NCBI GenBank assembly: GCA_016198585.1
Contig: JACQII010000011.1
Location: 1-64,000 of the forward strand
Direction of reading: 5' to 3'
Origin: Candidatus Aenigmatarchaeota archaeon
GTDB taxonomy: Archaea; Aenigmatarchaeota; Aenigmatarchaeia; QMZP01
Length of the DNA stretch: 64,000 nucleotides
Part shown: piece after piece, positions 32,969-41,102 of the stretch
How positions within the stretch are numbered: the stretch's first letter is position 1
How the letters are laid out: each line of letters opens with the position of its first letter
The notes under the pieces: generated by a model
Database searches by the model: none
What the model saw: the letters and a program-made list of their open reading frames with translations, nothing else
What the model was told of the DNA's origin: nothing
Made by a program: the position numbers and the translations under genes

Positions 32969-33685
32969 ATGAAAGGCGTCATCCTGGCGGGCGGGATGGG
33001 CACGCGCCTGCGACCGCTCACGAATGTGACTAACAAGCACCTGCTCCCTATCTACAACAAGCCCATGATCTACTATCCCCTCGAGACCCTGAAAGAGGCG
33101 GGTATCCGCGACATTATGATCATCACCGGCCGCGAGCACGCAGGCGACGTCTTCCGCCTCATGGGATCGGGCCAGGATTTCGGCGTCCGGTTCACCTACC
33201 GGGTCCAGGACGAGGCGGGCGGGATCCCGCAGGCCATCTCCCTGGCCGAAGCCTTCGTGGGCAAGGACAAGTTCGTCTCCATCAACGGCGACAACATCCT
33301 TCTGGGAGGCATCCGGAAGATGGCTGAGGAGTTCGAACGCGGCAGCGAGGAGGCGCGCATCCTGCTCTACAACACGACCGTCGAGGAGGCGCGCAAGGCC
33401 GGCGTCGCGGCCCTGGACGGCGACCGGGTCACGGGGATCATTGAGAAGCCCGACAAGCCCCCAACGACCTGGATATCGATCGGCGTCCTCATGTTCACCC
33501 CCGGTGTATTCGAGATCATCCGCAAGCTGAAGCCGTCCGCGCGCGGCGAGCTGGAGATCGCGGACGTGCAGAACGAATACATCCGTCGAGGCACCCTGAA
33601 AGCGAGCAAGTTCACGGGCGAGTGGATGGACGCGGGAAGCTTTGATGAGCTGGCGCGGGCGAACATGCTCGTCCGGAAGCGGTGA
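32969..33685 (+). CDS. rmlA: Glucose-1-phosphate thymidylyltransferase-like protein (RmlA)
   Basis: A 238-residue nucleotidyltransferase with LAGGMGTRLRPLTNVTNKHLLPIYNKPM, the RmlA signature (Lys of NKHLLP). It continues YYPLETLKEAGI, SINGDNIL (metal Asp), IEKPDKPP and GEWMDAGSFDELARAN. It is of the short type without the C-terminal allosteric extension. With RmlB upstream it would supply dTDP-4-keto-6-deoxyglucose. Start set by the TATA box, because the open frame runs back into rmlB. Confidence 0.92.
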   Translation: MKGVILAGGMGTRLRPLTNVTNKHLLPIYNKPMIYYPLETLKEAGIRDIMIITGREHAGDVFRLMGSGQDFGVRFTYRVQDEAGGIPQAISLAEAFVGKDKFVSINGDNILLGGIRKMAEEFERGSEEARILLYNTTVEEARKAGVAALDGDRVTGIIEKPDKPPTTWISIGVLMFTPGVFEIIRKLKPSARGELEIADVQNEYIRRGTLKASKFTGEWMDAGSFDELARANMLVRKR

Positions 33686-33688
33686 GCT

Positions 33689-34390
33689 ATGGCGAAGGAC
33701 CTTAGCCTGGTGCTGCCGTGCTACAATGAGGAGGCCGTCTTCGAGGAGTCGGTCGGGCGCATCCTCCGCCTGTTGAAGGCTACGCGGTACGATTTCGAGA
33801 TCCTCCTGGTCGACGACCAGTCCCGTGACCGGACGCGGGAACTCATGCGGAAGGCCGCGGCCAAGGACCGGCGCATCACCTGCCTCTACCACGACCGGAA
33901 CCGCGGACGCGGCCGGACAGTCGCGGACGGGATCCGCAAGGCGACGGGCCGGATCGTGGGATACCTCGACATCGACCTGGAAATCCGGGAGGAGGCAATC
34001 CTGTCCCATGCCTTGGCCATCGACGAAGGATATGACATCGCCTACGCCGATCGCATCACCGGCTTGAAGCCGGGCAATCTCCTGCGCCACCTCCTCCATG
34101 CGCTATACATCCTACAGGTCCGGGTCTTCCTGGGGTTCGCCCATGGGGACACCAACGCCGGCTGTAAGTTCTTCAACCGGAAACGCATCCTCCCTGTACT
34201 GGAACGCGTCCGGGATGACCACTGGTTCTGGGACACCGAGATCCTCCTGCGCGGCTACGCAGCCGGCATGCGGATCAAGAAGATCCCGGTCGTCTATCTG
34301 CGGAACGACCGGAAGAAGTCGACGGTCCGCATGGGCGCGGACGCTGCCTACTTCCTGAGGAAGATCATGGCCTACCGGAGGGAACGATGA
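33689..34390 (+). CDS. GT2 glycosyltransferase (DPM1-like)
   Basis: A 233-residue enzyme with LVLPCYNEEAVFEESV, LVDDQSRDRT, GYLDIDLEI (D-x-D) and TNAGCKFFNRKR, then HWFWDTEILLRGYAAG. The mixed CYNEE and DIDLEI signature fits polyprenyl-phosphate glycosyltransferases. It begins three bases after rmlA and overlaps the following SDR by four bases, so rmlA, this GT2 and the SDR form one operon. Confidence 0.87.
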   Translation: MAKDLSLVLPCYNEEAVFEESVGRILRLLKATRYDFEILLVDDQSRDRTRELMRKAAAKDRRITCLYHDRNRGRGRTVADGIRKATGRIVGYLDIDLEIREEAILSHALAIDEGYDIAYADRITGLKPGNLLRHLLHALYILQVRVFLGFAHGDTNAGCKFFNRKRILPVLERVRDDHWFWDTEILLRGYAAGMRIKKIPVVYLRNDRKKSTVRMGADAAYFLRKIMAYRRER

Positions 34391-35268
34391 TTCTGGTCAC
34401 CGGCTGCTCGGGATTCATCGGTACGCACCTCCTGCGGGCCCTGGGACCGCGAGCCGTGGGGATCGACGTGCGGCCGCCGCGCGTGGAAGGCGTGCGGTTC
34501 CACCACGCCGACATCCAGGACACGGCGGCGATCGCGGAGATCATCCGCGCCGAGCACGTGACTCGGGTGGTCCACCTCGCCGCCCTGTCGGACATCCGCG
34601 GATCCACGAACGCGGACAGCTACATGGACATCAACATCCGGGCGCTGGCCAACCTGCTCGAGGCGTGTAAGGGCCTGAAACAGTTCGTCTTCGCCTCCTC
34701 TTCCGCGGTCTACGGCGGCAACCGTCACCCGCCGTTCGCGGAGACTGCTGAACTCGAGCCGCTCTCGATCTACGGGATCACCAAGCGGACCGGCGAGATG
34801 CTCTGCCATTACTACTTCAAGAAGTATGGCCTGCCGTGCGTGAGCCTGCGCTTCTTCACCGTCTACGGCGAGGGCGGGCGGGACGACCAGGCCGTCCGGA
34901 CTTTCACGCGGTTGATCAGCGAGGGCCAACCGATCCGCCGCTTCGGTGACGGCCAGTCCTCCAGGGATTACATCCACGTCTCTGACGTGGTGTCAGGCAT
35001 CCAAGCCTGCCTGGACGTTGGGGTCGGCGGCGAGGTCATCAACCTCGGGACGGGCCGGTCCGTCTCCCTGAACACACTCATCGACCTCATCGGCGCGGCC
35101 CTCGGCAAGCGGCCGGTCATCGAGCCCGTCCAGGACATCACGGAGAATGTCGAGACCACCTGCGCAGATGTCGCCAAGGCCCGGCGGGTTCTGGGGTGGA
35201 CGCCCCAGGTCTCGATCGAGGAGGGGATCGCCCGCTTCGTGCGCTGGTACCAGGCCTCCCGAGAGTAG
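34387..35268 (+). CDS. UDP-glucose/uronate 4-epimerase-like SDR
   Basis: A 293-residue extended SDR with LVTGCSGFIGTHLLR, VVHLAALSDIRGSTNAD, FASSSAVYGGNRHPPF, active-site YGITK and RFFTVYGEGGRDDQAV. The TVYGEGGRDD motif resembles UDP-glucuronate/UDP-galactose 4-epimerases (GalE/WbpP group). The final segment TCADVAKARRVLGWTPQVSIEEGI is a typical C-terminus. It ends the operon begun by rmlA. Confidence 0.88.
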   Translation: MILVTGCSGFIGTHLLRALGPRAVGIDVRPPRVEGVRFHHADIQDTAAIAEIIRAEHVTRVVHLAALSDIRGSTNADSYMDINIRALANLLEACKGLKQFVFASSSAVYGGNRHPPFAETAELEPLSIYGITKRTGEMLCHYYFKKYGLPCVSLRFFTVYGEGGRDDQAVRTFTRLISEGQPIRRFGDGQSSRDYIHVSDVVSGIQACLDVGVGGEVINLGTGRSVSLNTLIDLIGAALGKRPVIEPVQDITENVETTCADVAKARRVLGWTPQVSIEEGIARFVRWYQASRE

Positions 35269-35319
35269 GTGCCTGCCGCTGGGACATCCTTTTTAAAACC
35301 GCACCGCAGAGAACTAGCT

Positions 35320-36033
35320 ATGAAACTGACCACCGCCATTGTGCTTGCCGGCGGCAAGGCCCTGCGCCTGCGGCCGTACACGAACGACGTCCCCAAGTGC
35401 ATGATCGAAGTGTCCGGCAAGCCGGTCCTCTACTGGATCCTGAAGTGGCTCAAGAACAACGGGATCGTCCGGGTCGTCCTCGGCGTGGCGTACAAGAAGG
35501 AGGTCATCGAGGCCTACGTGGCCGCCGAGGACTTCGGCCTGGAGATCGTGCTTAACGACCACAGCGAGGCTGAGGGGACGGGGGACGCACTACGGCTCGC
35601 GATCGAGCGGCAGAACGTCCGGGACGAGGTCTTCCTGGCGATGAACGGCGACGAACTGACCGACGTCTCGCTGAAGAACTTCCTCTCCTTCCACCTGCAC
35701 CACAAGCCCGTCGCGACCCTGCTTTCCTGCCCGCTCCGGAGCCCGTACGGCATCCTGACCACGGACTCTTCGCACACGATCGTGGACTTCCAGGAGAAGC
35801 CCATCCTTGAACGGTATTTCGTGAACGCGGGCGTCTACCTCTTGAGCCAGGAGATCCGGGCCTTCCTGCCCGAGCGGGGCGACATCGAGCGCACGACCTT
35901 CCGCGAGCTGGCAAAGCACGGCAAGATCAAAGCCTTCAAGTATTTCGGTTTCTGGAACACCATCAATAACATCAAGGACATCAAGGAGATCGAGGAGAAC
36001 GTGGACATCCTCAAGGAGACGCGGGAGGAGTAA
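35320..36033 (+). CDS. Sugar-1-phosphate nucleotidyltransferase
   Basis: A 237-residue GT-A nucleotidyltransferase with IVLAGGKALRLRPYTNDVPKCM, where GGKALRL replaces the common GGxGTRL. LAMNGDELTDVSL has the metal-binding Asp, and DFQEKPILERYFVNAGVYLLS follows. The closest general type is the mannose-1-phosphate guanylyltransferase group, the same as the 12937-13662 gene. A TATA box TTTTTAAA is centred 26 bp before ATG 35320. It is followed by an SDR with a GAGGAG ribosome site across the gap. Confidence 0.85.
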   Translation: MKLTTAIVLAGGKALRLRPYTNDVPKCMIEVSGKPVLYWILKWLKNNGIVRVVLGVAYKKEVIEAYVAAEDFGLEIVLNDHSEAEGTGDALRLAIERQNVRDEVFLAMNGDELTDVSLKNFLSFHLHHKPVATLLSCPLRSPYGILTTDSSHTIVDFQEKPILERYFVNAGVYLLSQEIRAFLPERGDIERTTFRELAKHGKIKAFKYFGFWNTINNIKDIKEIEENVDILKETREE

Positions 36034-36036
36034 CGC

Positions 36037-36981
36037 ATGGAACGGATCCTGGTGACCGGCGCGACCGGCTTCATCGGCAGCGAGCTGGTGAAGCGCCTGG
36101 CAGGGGAGTATGAGGTCCACGCGCTGGTGCGCACGACATCGAACCGGCATGCGTTGGACCCGATCACCGACGCGCTGGACCGGATCGAAGTCCGCTATGG
36201 GAACCTGACCGACCACAGCGCGATGCGGAAGCTGGTCAAGGATGTCTCGCCTCATTACCTCGTCCACGTCGGCGCTGCGACTGCTGTCCGGCATTCATTC
36301 GACAACCCCATGGAGTTCCAGGAGACCAACCATTCGGCTACGGTCAACCTCGTGCATGCTGCGCTCGACCTGCCTGACTTCAAGAAGTTCGTCTTCGCCT
36401 CGACCATGGAGGTCTACGGCTGGCAAGATGCCCGGAAGCCCTTCTCCGAGAGCTTGATCCCGCATCCGGAGAGCCCGTACGCGGTTGCCAAGCTTGCAGC
36501 TGAAGAATACGTGAAGATGGCAGGCAAGGCCTATGGGCTGCCCTACCTGGTCTCGCGGGCCTGCAACACCTACGGCCGAAAACACGCGACCGGTTTCATT
36601 GTCGAATATTTGGTGACGTCGATGCTCCGGGGCGGGCCGGTCTATCTGGGGTCGCCAGAGGCGGTCCGCGACCTCATGTACGTCGACGACCACGTCAACG
36701 CCTACGTCGCGGCCATCACGAGCAAGGCAAAGAACGAGGTCGTCAATTTCGGGACGGGAAACATGGTCTCCATGGGCGACTTGGCCGAGCGGATCCGGGA
36801 GCTCACCGGCTTCACGGGGAAGGTGATCCACGGTTTCCCACCCGACTACCCGCCGCGGCCGGTGGTGTCGCCGTTCCTCTCGCTGGACGCGAGCAAGGCC
36901 CAGTCGCTCTTGGGCTGGGCGCCCCAGGTCCCGCTCGACGAAGGCCTGGAGCGAACCGTGGCCTTCTGGAAAAACCGCTAA
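36037..36981 (+). CDS. Extended SDR (GDP-mannose dehydratase/epimerase-like)
   Basis: A 314-residue SDR with RILVTGATGFIGSELVKRL, VHVGAATAVRHSFDNP, FASTMEVYGWQD, the catalytic YAVAK, and ACNTYGRKHATGFIVEYLV. VRDLMYVDDHVNAYV and the ending LLGWAPQVPLDEGLERT match nucleotide-sugar 4,6-dehydratases and epimerases. It follows the nucleotidyltransferase by three bases, with GAGGAG as ribosome site, so the two probably make one activated sugar together. Confidence 0.86.
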   Translation: MERILVTGATGFIGSELVKRLAGEYEVHALVRTTSNRHALDPITDALDRIEVRYGNLTDHSAMRKLVKDVSPHYLVHVGAATAVRHSFDNPMEFQETNHSATVNLVHAALDLPDFKKFVFASTMEVYGWQDARKPFSESLIPHPESPYAVAKLAAEEYVKMAGKAYGLPYLVSRACNTYGRKHATGFIVEYLVTSMLRGGPVYLGSPEAVRDLMYVDDHVNAYVAAITSKAKNEVVNFGTGNMVSMGDLAERIRELTGFTGKVIHGFPPDYPPRPVVSPFLSLDASKAQSLLGWAPQVPLDEGLERTVAFWKNR

Positions 36982-36989
36982 TTAGCCGT

Positions 36990-37712
36990 TCAGCCGAACA
37001 GCCGCATTCTCACGCCTTCGAGCAGCGGCTCGGCATAGCGCCGGAATTGCCTGCGGTAGGAGAGTTTCGAACGGCCGCCGGTGCGGGCGCTGTAGTGGAT
37101 CGGGACTTCGCGAACCGTCGCTCCGGCGCGCAGGGCCTTGAGCAGGATTTCAACGTGCAGCCCGAAGCCGGTGTTCGTGAGGTGCAGGGAGTCCAGGACT
37201 GTCCGGCGGTAGAGCTTAAAGCCGGTGGTGATGTCGTGGGCAGGCGCGCCAGTGAGGATGCGGGCCAGGGTGTTGTAGGTCCGGCTGATCAGCGATCGGG
37301 AGAGCGGCATGTCCCCGCTGCCTCCCGGGACGTAGCGCGAACCGATGATGATGTCCGCTTCCTTCCGGTGGCGGAAGAGGAGCGGAATCTCGTCCGGGTC
37401 ATGGGAGAGGTCGGCGTCCATGATGAGGACGTACTGGCCGCGGCAGTGGGTGAAGCCCTCCCGGAGGGAGCTGCCCAGGTCGCGACTTGGCCGGCCGCGG
37501 CGCCGGATCACGGTGATGCGCCGATCCTTCCGCGCGAGGCGCGAGGCGAGCTCACCGGTCCGGTCGGTGCTGTGGTTGTCGAGGAATATGATCTCGCCGC
37601 TGATCTTGTGGCGGTTCAGCGCTCCGGTCAGCCGGCGGAACAGCTGCCGGACGTTCCTCTCTTCGTTGAGGGCGGAGACGACAATCGAGAGTTCGCAGGC
37701 GGGCGTTTTCAC
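36990..37712 (-). CDS. GT2 dolichol-phosphate sugar synthase-like protein (GTG start)
   Basis: A 240-residue enzyme with VVSALNEERNVRQLF, FLDNHSTDRTGEL, MDADLSHDPDEIPLL and TTGFKLYRRTVLDSLHL, the Dpm1 pattern. The C-terminus SARTGGRSKLSYRRQFRRYAEPLLEG is as in polyprenyl-phosphate transferases. Most family starts are ATG, but here the frame opens with GTG 37712. The nearby ATG 37717 is in another frame and stops after two codons. TTTATTGT centred 26 bp upstream of the GTG supports leaderless GTG initiation. Confidence 0.87.
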   Translation of the reverse strand: MKTPACELSIVVSALNEERNVRQLFRRLTGALNRHKISGEIIFLDNHSTDRTGELASRLARKDRRITVIRRRGRPSRDLGSSLREGFTHCRGQYVLIMDADLSHDPDEIPLLFRHRKEADIIIGSRYVPGGSGDMPLSRSLISRTYNTLARILTGAPAHDITTGFKLYRRTVLDSLHLTNTGFGLHVEILLKALRAGATVREVPIHYSARTGGRSKLSYRRQFRRYAEPLLEGVRMRLFG

Positions 37713-37764
37713 GTCATGCTATTCTGATCCAAACAATAAATTGCTTCAGTCCCCCGTCGGCCGT

Positions 37765-39309
37765 TCAGGATGCGAGGTCGTAGAGGAGGAGCGGCCCGTG
37801 CTGGAGGACGGGTTCGGTAGGGAGGGGGGTGTAGGTCTCCGTGTTCACGACCAGGTAGCGGACCGGCAGACCAGCGACGCAGGGCGCGCAGTCGTCGGCG
37901 AGGATCTGCTGGGAGTTCTCATGCCGCTGGTCCAGGTCGGCCAGGCCCGCGTCATGGAGGACCTGTTTCTCGTAGTAGGGGAGGAACCAGTCCTCGCGCG
38001 CGTCGTAGGGGATCTTGTTGGCGTACTCGGCGATCTTCGGGCCGCCGTCGGTCATGAAGAACGTCGCCTGCAGGGAGGGGTCGAACGCTTGGAAAGCCGC
38101 GGCAAAGGCTGTTTCGGCGGGCGTCAATTTTCCGTCCCAGCGGAGTTCGTTCAGTTCGCCGGACGCGAGAATTGCCAGGACCGAGATGCTGAGGATGGCC
38201 GCGACCACAAGAGGCCGCAGGCGGACCAGCGTCATGCCCGCGAACGCGACAGCGGCGATGGTCGCAACCTCGAGCAGCCGGGCCACGAAGAGGAAGCCAG
38301 CCAGGTCCATTGCCAGGTAGAGCAGGACCGTGGCGACGAGCAGCGTCAGCGCGAACGCTTTCTCGCGGGAAATCCTGCGCTCGCGCGCTAGGAGAACGAG
38401 GCCCGCTGCAACAGCGAGGGAAGGCACGACGCCGATGAAGAGCGGAACCAGGAGGAACGTCCCGAGGGAAGGCGAGCTGGCGACAGAGGGGCTGAGCCCA
38501 CTGAAGAGGGCCGCGTAGGTGGTCAGGAAGGCGGGAATGATCAGGACGAGCGACGGGAGCAGGAGGACGAACTGGGTGAGCCGGTTGTAGAAGGCGGCGT
38601 AGAGCAGCAGCGCCAGTCCGCAGAGCGCGCCGATCTGGGGATGGACGGCCAGGGCCGCGGGGAAGAAGAGGTAGGCCAGTCTGTTCTTCCGCGCAAAGCA
38701 GGTGACTGCCAGGAGGAGCAGGTTGACGGCAAGGACGGCATGGAAGCCGCCGACAAGCACGTCCCGGTAGACCGCTTTCGTGCCGAAGAGGAGGACCGCA
38801 GCGAGGACGCCGGCGCGCTCGCTTTTCGCCACGGTGAACGTGAAGAGGTAGACGGTCACGATCTGGAGGGCGCCGAACAGGACGCCGAAGACCCATAGCC
38901 AGAGGTAGTCAGCCAACAGTGGAAGCAGGTCAGCGAACGGCTTGACGAAGAGCTGGTAGCTGAATTGGTAGGTGAAACTCAGGGCGGCATACGGCTCGAA
39001 TGTCCGGGGGATCACCGGATCGAGGACCCGCAGGACGATCGTCTGGGCGGGGTCGGTCGCCGCGGGAACGCCGCGGAGCGCCAGTGGGAAGGCCAGCAAG
39101 GCGACCAGAAGCAGGCAGAGGAGCGGGATCGCGGGCGGGAGGGCGAGCGAGAAGCCCCCTTGCCGCCAGACTAGGACCGCAATCAGGAACCCGGCCAGGA
39201 GGGTGAAGGGCGAGTAAAGGAAGAAGAATCCCGTGTTCAGGGAGAGCAGGATCACGACGGCGGCGAAGGTGAAGAAGGCCAACACCCCCTTCGCGATGCG
39301 GTCGGTCAC
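37765..39309 (-). CDS. Polytopic membrane protein with soluble C-terminal domain, GT-C-like
   Basis: A 514-residue protein with about eleven membrane spans in the first 390 residues and a soluble C-terminal part of about 120 residues (from about FQAFDPSLQATFFMTDGG). The size and cluster context suggest a GT-C-type glycosyltransferase, but the first external loop lacks a clear acidic pair like DE, so I do not assign a function. A Cys pair (DDCAPCV) sits in the soluble tail. It overlaps the methyltransferase upstream by four bases. Confidence 0.7.
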   Translation of the reverse strand: MTDRIAKGVLAFFTFAAVVILLSLNTGFFFLYSPFTLLAGFLIAVLVWRQGGFSLALPPAIPLLCLLLVALLAFPLALRGVPAATDPAQTIVLRVLDPVIPRTFEPYAALSFTYQFSYQLFVKPFADLLPLLADYLWLWVFGVLFGALQIVTVYLFTFTVAKSERAGVLAAVLLFGTKAVYRDVLVGGFHAVLAVNLLLLAVTCFARKNRLAYLFFPAALAVHPQIGALCGLALLLYAAFYNRLTQFVLLLPSLVLIIPAFLTTYAALFSGLSPSVASSPSLGTFLLVPLFIGVVPSLAVAAGLVLLARERRISREKAFALTLLVATVLLYLAMDLAGFLFVARLLEVATIAAVAFAGMTLVRLRPLVVAAILSISVLAILASGELNELRWDGKLTPAETAFAAAFQAFDPSLQATFFMTDGGPKIAEYANKIPYDAREDWFLPYYEKQVLHDAGLADLDQRHENSQQILADDCAPCVAGLPVRYLVVNTETYTPLPTEPVLQHGPLLLYDLAS

Positions 39310-40028
39310 GTTTTCCTCCCCCGGGCGTAGAGGATCGTGCCCAGCGGCAGCGAAGCCAGCCGCTTCTCGAGGGCGAATGCCGCTGTCGCCGCCCGGCTCG
39401 AGAACAGGGAGATCGGCAAGGTCAGGATGTACTGCGCTTCGACCTTGACGCCGGCAAATCCCGCAGCCACGAGCACGGACCGCAGCTTCCCCGCATTGAA
39501 CTTCACGACGTGCTGCTCATGGAGCGAGTAGCCTTCCCCGGCCAACGTGTGGTCGAAGAATGCCTCGGCCAGCGGCCAGAGTGATAGGTAGTTGGGGGTC
39601 GTCAGGATGAGCGTGCCACCGGGCGTGAGCAGCCGGTACATGTCGCGGATGATGCGACCGGGTTGCTCGACGTGCTCGATGATGTGCGACGCGATAATGC
39701 AGTCAAACGACCGGTCGGCGAAGGGCAAGGCCTCGATGGAACCGACGAGGAAGGTCGCGTCCAGGCCCTCTTCCTGGGCTTTGCCCGTCGCGTAGGCGAT
39801 GCACGCCTCGGAGACGTCCACGCCGACTGCCGGGCAGCCGCGTCGGGCGATGGCCCGCGTCACGGTTCCAGACCCGCAGCCGATGTCGAGGACGCGCTGT
39901 CCGGGACGCAGGCGGGCGAACTCAAGCAGCAGCTGCTCGCGCGTGCGGTAGAACCAGGATTGGGACTTGTGGCCTGTCGTGAGGAGGTCCTCATAGTACG
40001 ATCCCTGGATCTGCTGGTAGGTCTTCAT
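39306..40028 (-). CDS. Class I SAM-dependent methyltransferase (UbiE/Coq5-like)
   Basis: A 240-residue methyltransferase with RVLDIGCGSGTVTRAIARRGC motif I, VGVDVSEACIAYA, FDCIIASHIIEHVEQPGRII and LLTPGGTLILTTPNYLSLW. The SEACI and HIIEHVEQP pattern is common to methyltransferases that act on polysaccharide or lipid-linked sugars. The start at 40028 lies in an ATGA overlap with the GT2 gene, so GT2, methyltransferase and membrane protein form a three-gene operon. Confidence 0.88.
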   Translation of the reverse strand: MKTYQQIQGSYYEDLLTTGHKSQSWFYRTREQLLLEFARLRPGQRVLDIGCGSGTVTRAIARRGCPAVGVDVSEACIAYATGKAQEEGLDATFLVGSIEALPFADRSFDCIIASHIIEHVEQPGRIIRDMYRLLTPGGTLILTTPNYLSLWPLAEAFFDHTLAGEGYSLHEQHVVKFNAGKLRSVLVAAGFAGVKVEAQYILTLPISLFSSRAATAAFALEKRLASLPLGTILYARGRKT

Positions 40029-40948
40029 GTCCGGCCTCCCGCAGGCGACGCACTCCGGACCGTCAGGGCGTAGGCCGCGAAGAAGAAGGGATAAAGCAGG
40101 TCGCGCAGCCAGGAAACCAGGATATACGCTGCCCATTGTCCCGCGACGAAGCGTCGGCGGCGGAGATGTGTGGCATACTTGAGCGCAATGACTAGGGCGA
40201 ACGGCACCAGTGCGGCCGGGGTGGGGAACGCGAGCACGAACAGGGCGGTGAGTATCCAGACTGCAGCAGCGATCTTGATGCCGCCGCCGCCCACGCGTCC
40301 GAGATGCCGGCGGTAGAGGGACGGGAACTTCCTGTAGAGACGGATGTCGCTTTTGATCATGCGCAGCTCCTTGAGGGGCGTGCGGGGCGAAATCTTGCGC
40401 GGCGGGTGGTGAACGAGGACGTCGTCAGCGAAGACGATGGTCCCGCCGCGGCTCAGGACAGCGAAGGCCAGATCAGTGTCCTCCCGGAAGAAACCGTAGC
40501 GCTCGTCGAAACCGCCGACCGCCTGGAGCGCGGCCTTCCGCAGGGCGAGGTTGCAGGTCGGGTAGTTCCCTCCTCGCAGGTTCTCGGTCGCGTGGAATCC
40601 TGGTCCCATGCGGTCGGCCGTGGTCTTGCCCTCGACGCCGATGACCGCCGGGTCGCGGAAACGGGCGGTCAGCCGTTCGATCCAGTCCCGGGCTGGGACG
40701 CAGTCGTCATCGGTGAAGGCGATGATGTCGCCGCGGGCGGCGGCGACGCCCTTGTTCCGGGCGACGCTGTGCGACGTGGGGGGAAGTTGCACGACCCGAA
40801 GGCCGGGGAACGCTTCAGGAGCGAGGGGAGGGACCGAGTCGTCAACCACGACCACCTCGCCGGGCGGGACGGTCTGCTCCCGGAGGGCCTGCAGGACCCG
40901 CGCTAGCTCTTGGGGTCGGTTGTGGGCAGGGATGATGACGCTGATCAT
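40025..40948 (-). CDS. GT2 glycosyltransferase with C-terminal membrane helices
   Basis: A 307-residue enzyme with VIIPAHNRPQELARVL, VVVDDSVPPLAPE (a shortened Asp-Asp loop), FTDDDCVPARDWIERL (D-x-D) and GGFDERYGFFREDTDLAFAVL. The last 90 residues carry two to three hydrophobic segments that anchor it in the membrane. ATG 40948 is preferred over the upstream frame because TTTAAATG is centred 26 bp before it. It is the first gene of the operon ending at 37765. Confidence 0.9.
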   Translation of the reverse strand: MISVIIPAHNRPQELARVLQALREQTVPPGEVVVVDDSVPPLAPEAFPGLRVVQLPPTSHSVARNKGVAAARGDIIAFTDDDCVPARDWIERLTARFRDPAVIGVEGKTTADRMGPGFHATENLRGGNYPTCNLALRKAALQAVGGFDERYGFFREDTDLAFAVLSRGGTIVFADDVLVHHPPRKISPRTPLKELRMIKSDIRLYRKFPSLYRRHLGRVGGGGIKIAAAVWILTALFVLAFPTPAALVPFALVIALKYATHLRRRRFVAGQWAAYILVSWLRDLLYPFFFAAYALTVRSASPAGGRT

Positions 40949-41023
40949 ACTCCATTGGACCCGGGACGCCATTTAAAGGTTGGCCTGGTTGTGATCGTGT
41001 TCCTCCGTCAGAAGTCACGTATT

Positions 41024-41038
41024 CATAACGCTGTTATG
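41024..41038. promoter_or_regulatory. 15-bp palindrome upstream of a B12-radical SAM gene
   Basis: CATAACGCTGTTATG, a palindrome with 6-bp arms around a 3-bp centre. It is repeated with one base change upstream of another radical SAM gene at 61353-61367. It lies about 40 bp upstream of the TATA box at 41067-41074, so it is probably an operator or activator site. Confidence 0.6.
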
Positions 41039-41066
41039 CGTAGCTAAAAAGGAGTGGGGTATACAA

Positions 41067-41074
41067 TTATATAC
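41067..41074 (+). promoter_or_regulatory. TATA box of the 41103 radical SAM gene
   Basis: TTATATAC on the plus strand, 32 bp before ATG 41103. It lies in a GGGGTATA...TATACC inverted arrangement and implies a short leader of about 6 bases. Confidence 0.55.
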
Positions 41075-41102
41075 CTTACCCCTCATCACGTACAGAGAGA
41101 CT

